Below, piece after piece: positions 63,499-64,000 of a DNA stretch of 64,000 bases. Below the pieces are notes generated by a model. The model saw nothing but the letters and a program-made list of their open reading frames with translations. It searched no databases and was not told where the DNA came from. The position numbers and the translations under genes are program-made. The stretch covers positions 1-64,000 of the forward strand of contig DASVQQ010000040.1 of the NCBI GenBank assembly GCA_036389035.1, read 5' to 3'. Source of the DNA: Jatrophihabitans sp. (lineage in GTDB: Bacteria; Actinomycetota; Actinomycetes; Mycobacteriales; Jatrophihabitantaceae). Each line of letters opens with the position of its first letter. Positions within the stretch are counted from its first letter, which is position 1.

Positions 63499-63727
63499 CT
63501 GGGTCCCCTACCCGCGCCGCTATGCCACGAGGACCCTATCGGGCGCGGATGTGCGTGACGTCCGACCGTTGATCACCGATCGATCGATCGACTAGTAATG
63601 GACCAGCGCCATGCCGGAGATGCGGTTGATCGCGGATGCGACCACCGAGACGCCGGCGGCCTTGGCGAAGCAATAGATCTCTAAGCTTGACCCGCCTGCG
63701 CGGCCGATGCTCCCTGTTGATAGGCCC

Positions 63728-64000
63728 TCAACCGCGCCGAACCTCGATGACGGGGCTGTGGAGCCCGGTGTAGAGGATCGCGCTGAAGGTAAGGCCGTTC
63801 CACGTAGTGGTCGCCTGCCGGAGCCGGCCAGTACCTGAGTGATAGACGAACGTATGGCCCTCGGCTCCGGGCAGGATGTCGCGAACGGTGCCCCTGTCCT
63901 GCAAGAAGGGGCCAGTAGCGGTGAAGACAAGCTCAACATCCTGCACAGTTCCATCCAGTTGCGGCAGGGCTGCAACGATCCTCAGCGAATCAAGCTGCGG
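63728..64000 (-). CDS. C-terminal part of an unknown protein cut by the window edge
   Basis: The frame is open to the right edge without a stop: 18 residues upstream of GTG 63946, then DVELVFTATGPFLQDRG and FVYHSGTGRLRQATTTWNG, ending VIEVRRG. Beta-rich, perhaps a secreted or sensor domain. Function cannot be told. Confidence 0.55.
   Translation of the reverse strand, partial: PQLDSLRIVAALPQLDGTVQDVELVFTATGPFLQDRGTVRDILPGAEGHTFVYHSGTGRLRQATTTWNGLTFSAILYTGLHSPVIEVRRG

Noticed and set aside
63592-63975. 127-residue minus-strand frame near the right edge
   Set aside because: It overlaps another frame (63728-64000) whose sequence is open to the edge and more protein-like; this one reads as its shadow.

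Overview
The window is high-GC DNA with actinobacterial features. The evidence is a tmRNA whose tag ends in LAA, a TCGAAC-N4-GTTCGA LexA box, a prfB-ftsEX-smpB-ssrA neighbourhood, a Tad locus with a small Flp-like pilin, DUF475-type TerC and TerD paralogues, and GAF-ANTAR and PspC proteins. I cannot name the genus from sequence alone.

Layout. 1-3.3 kb: end of a type IV pilus operon (prepilin peptidase, pilM, pilN, pilO). 3.5-8.5 kb: a 1668-residue secreted nuclease/5'-nucleotidase with a PHO-box-like promoter. 8.9-21.3 kb: ordinary genes (VOC protein, FtsX-type ABC exporter, hydrolases, kinase-like protein, RidA, SPL-like radical SAM enzyme, aldolase, methyltransferase, serS). 21.3-33.7 kb: one long minus-strand tellurite/stress (Ter) cluster. 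It holds HAD phosphatase, a fused phosphoribosyltransferase-TRSP-StiP-PELOTA protein, a citrate-lyase-like enzyme, five TerD/TerA-type proteins, TelA, TerC and an AIM24 protein. 33.9-37.4 kb: PspC protein, a 93-bp hairpin-bearing repeat and a tandem pair of membrane-anchored propeller-like proteins. 37.7-40.6 kb: MFS transporter and an AhpD-like gene with an in-frame TGA. 40.6-50.7 kb: ssrA, CYTH-CHAD protein, GNAT, smpB, ftsX, ftsE, AraC regulator, lipoprotein, prolyl aminopeptidase, prfB. 50.9-57 kb: an SOS-boxed small gene, a GAF-ANTAR regulator and the tadABC-flp-tadE operon. 57-61.3 kb: a lower-GC island of small genes mixed with broken pieces of tadA. 61.3-64 kb: reductase, secreted protein, alanine-racemase-fold enzyme and a gene cut by the window edge.

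Main results. (1) The gene at 39525-40562 is best read as a two-domain AhpD/CMD-family selenoprotein. Its in-frame TGA replaces the second Cys of the CxxC-x3-H motif, and an 8-bp hairpin with a GUU loop starts 9 nt after it, as expected for a bacterial SECIS. (2) The Ter cluster has an unusual four-domain fusion enzyme, TerD paralogues lacking calcium-site residues, and a recurring S/D-LDL motif. (3) At about eight gene ends, short tandem arrays (13-22 bp units, each of different sequence) contain the stop codon of the adjacent gene. (4) Four scattered tadA fragments and a 27-bp direct repeat mark a rearranged island. (5) Likely PHO and SOS control sites sit upstream of the nuclease and of a 99-residue unknown protein.
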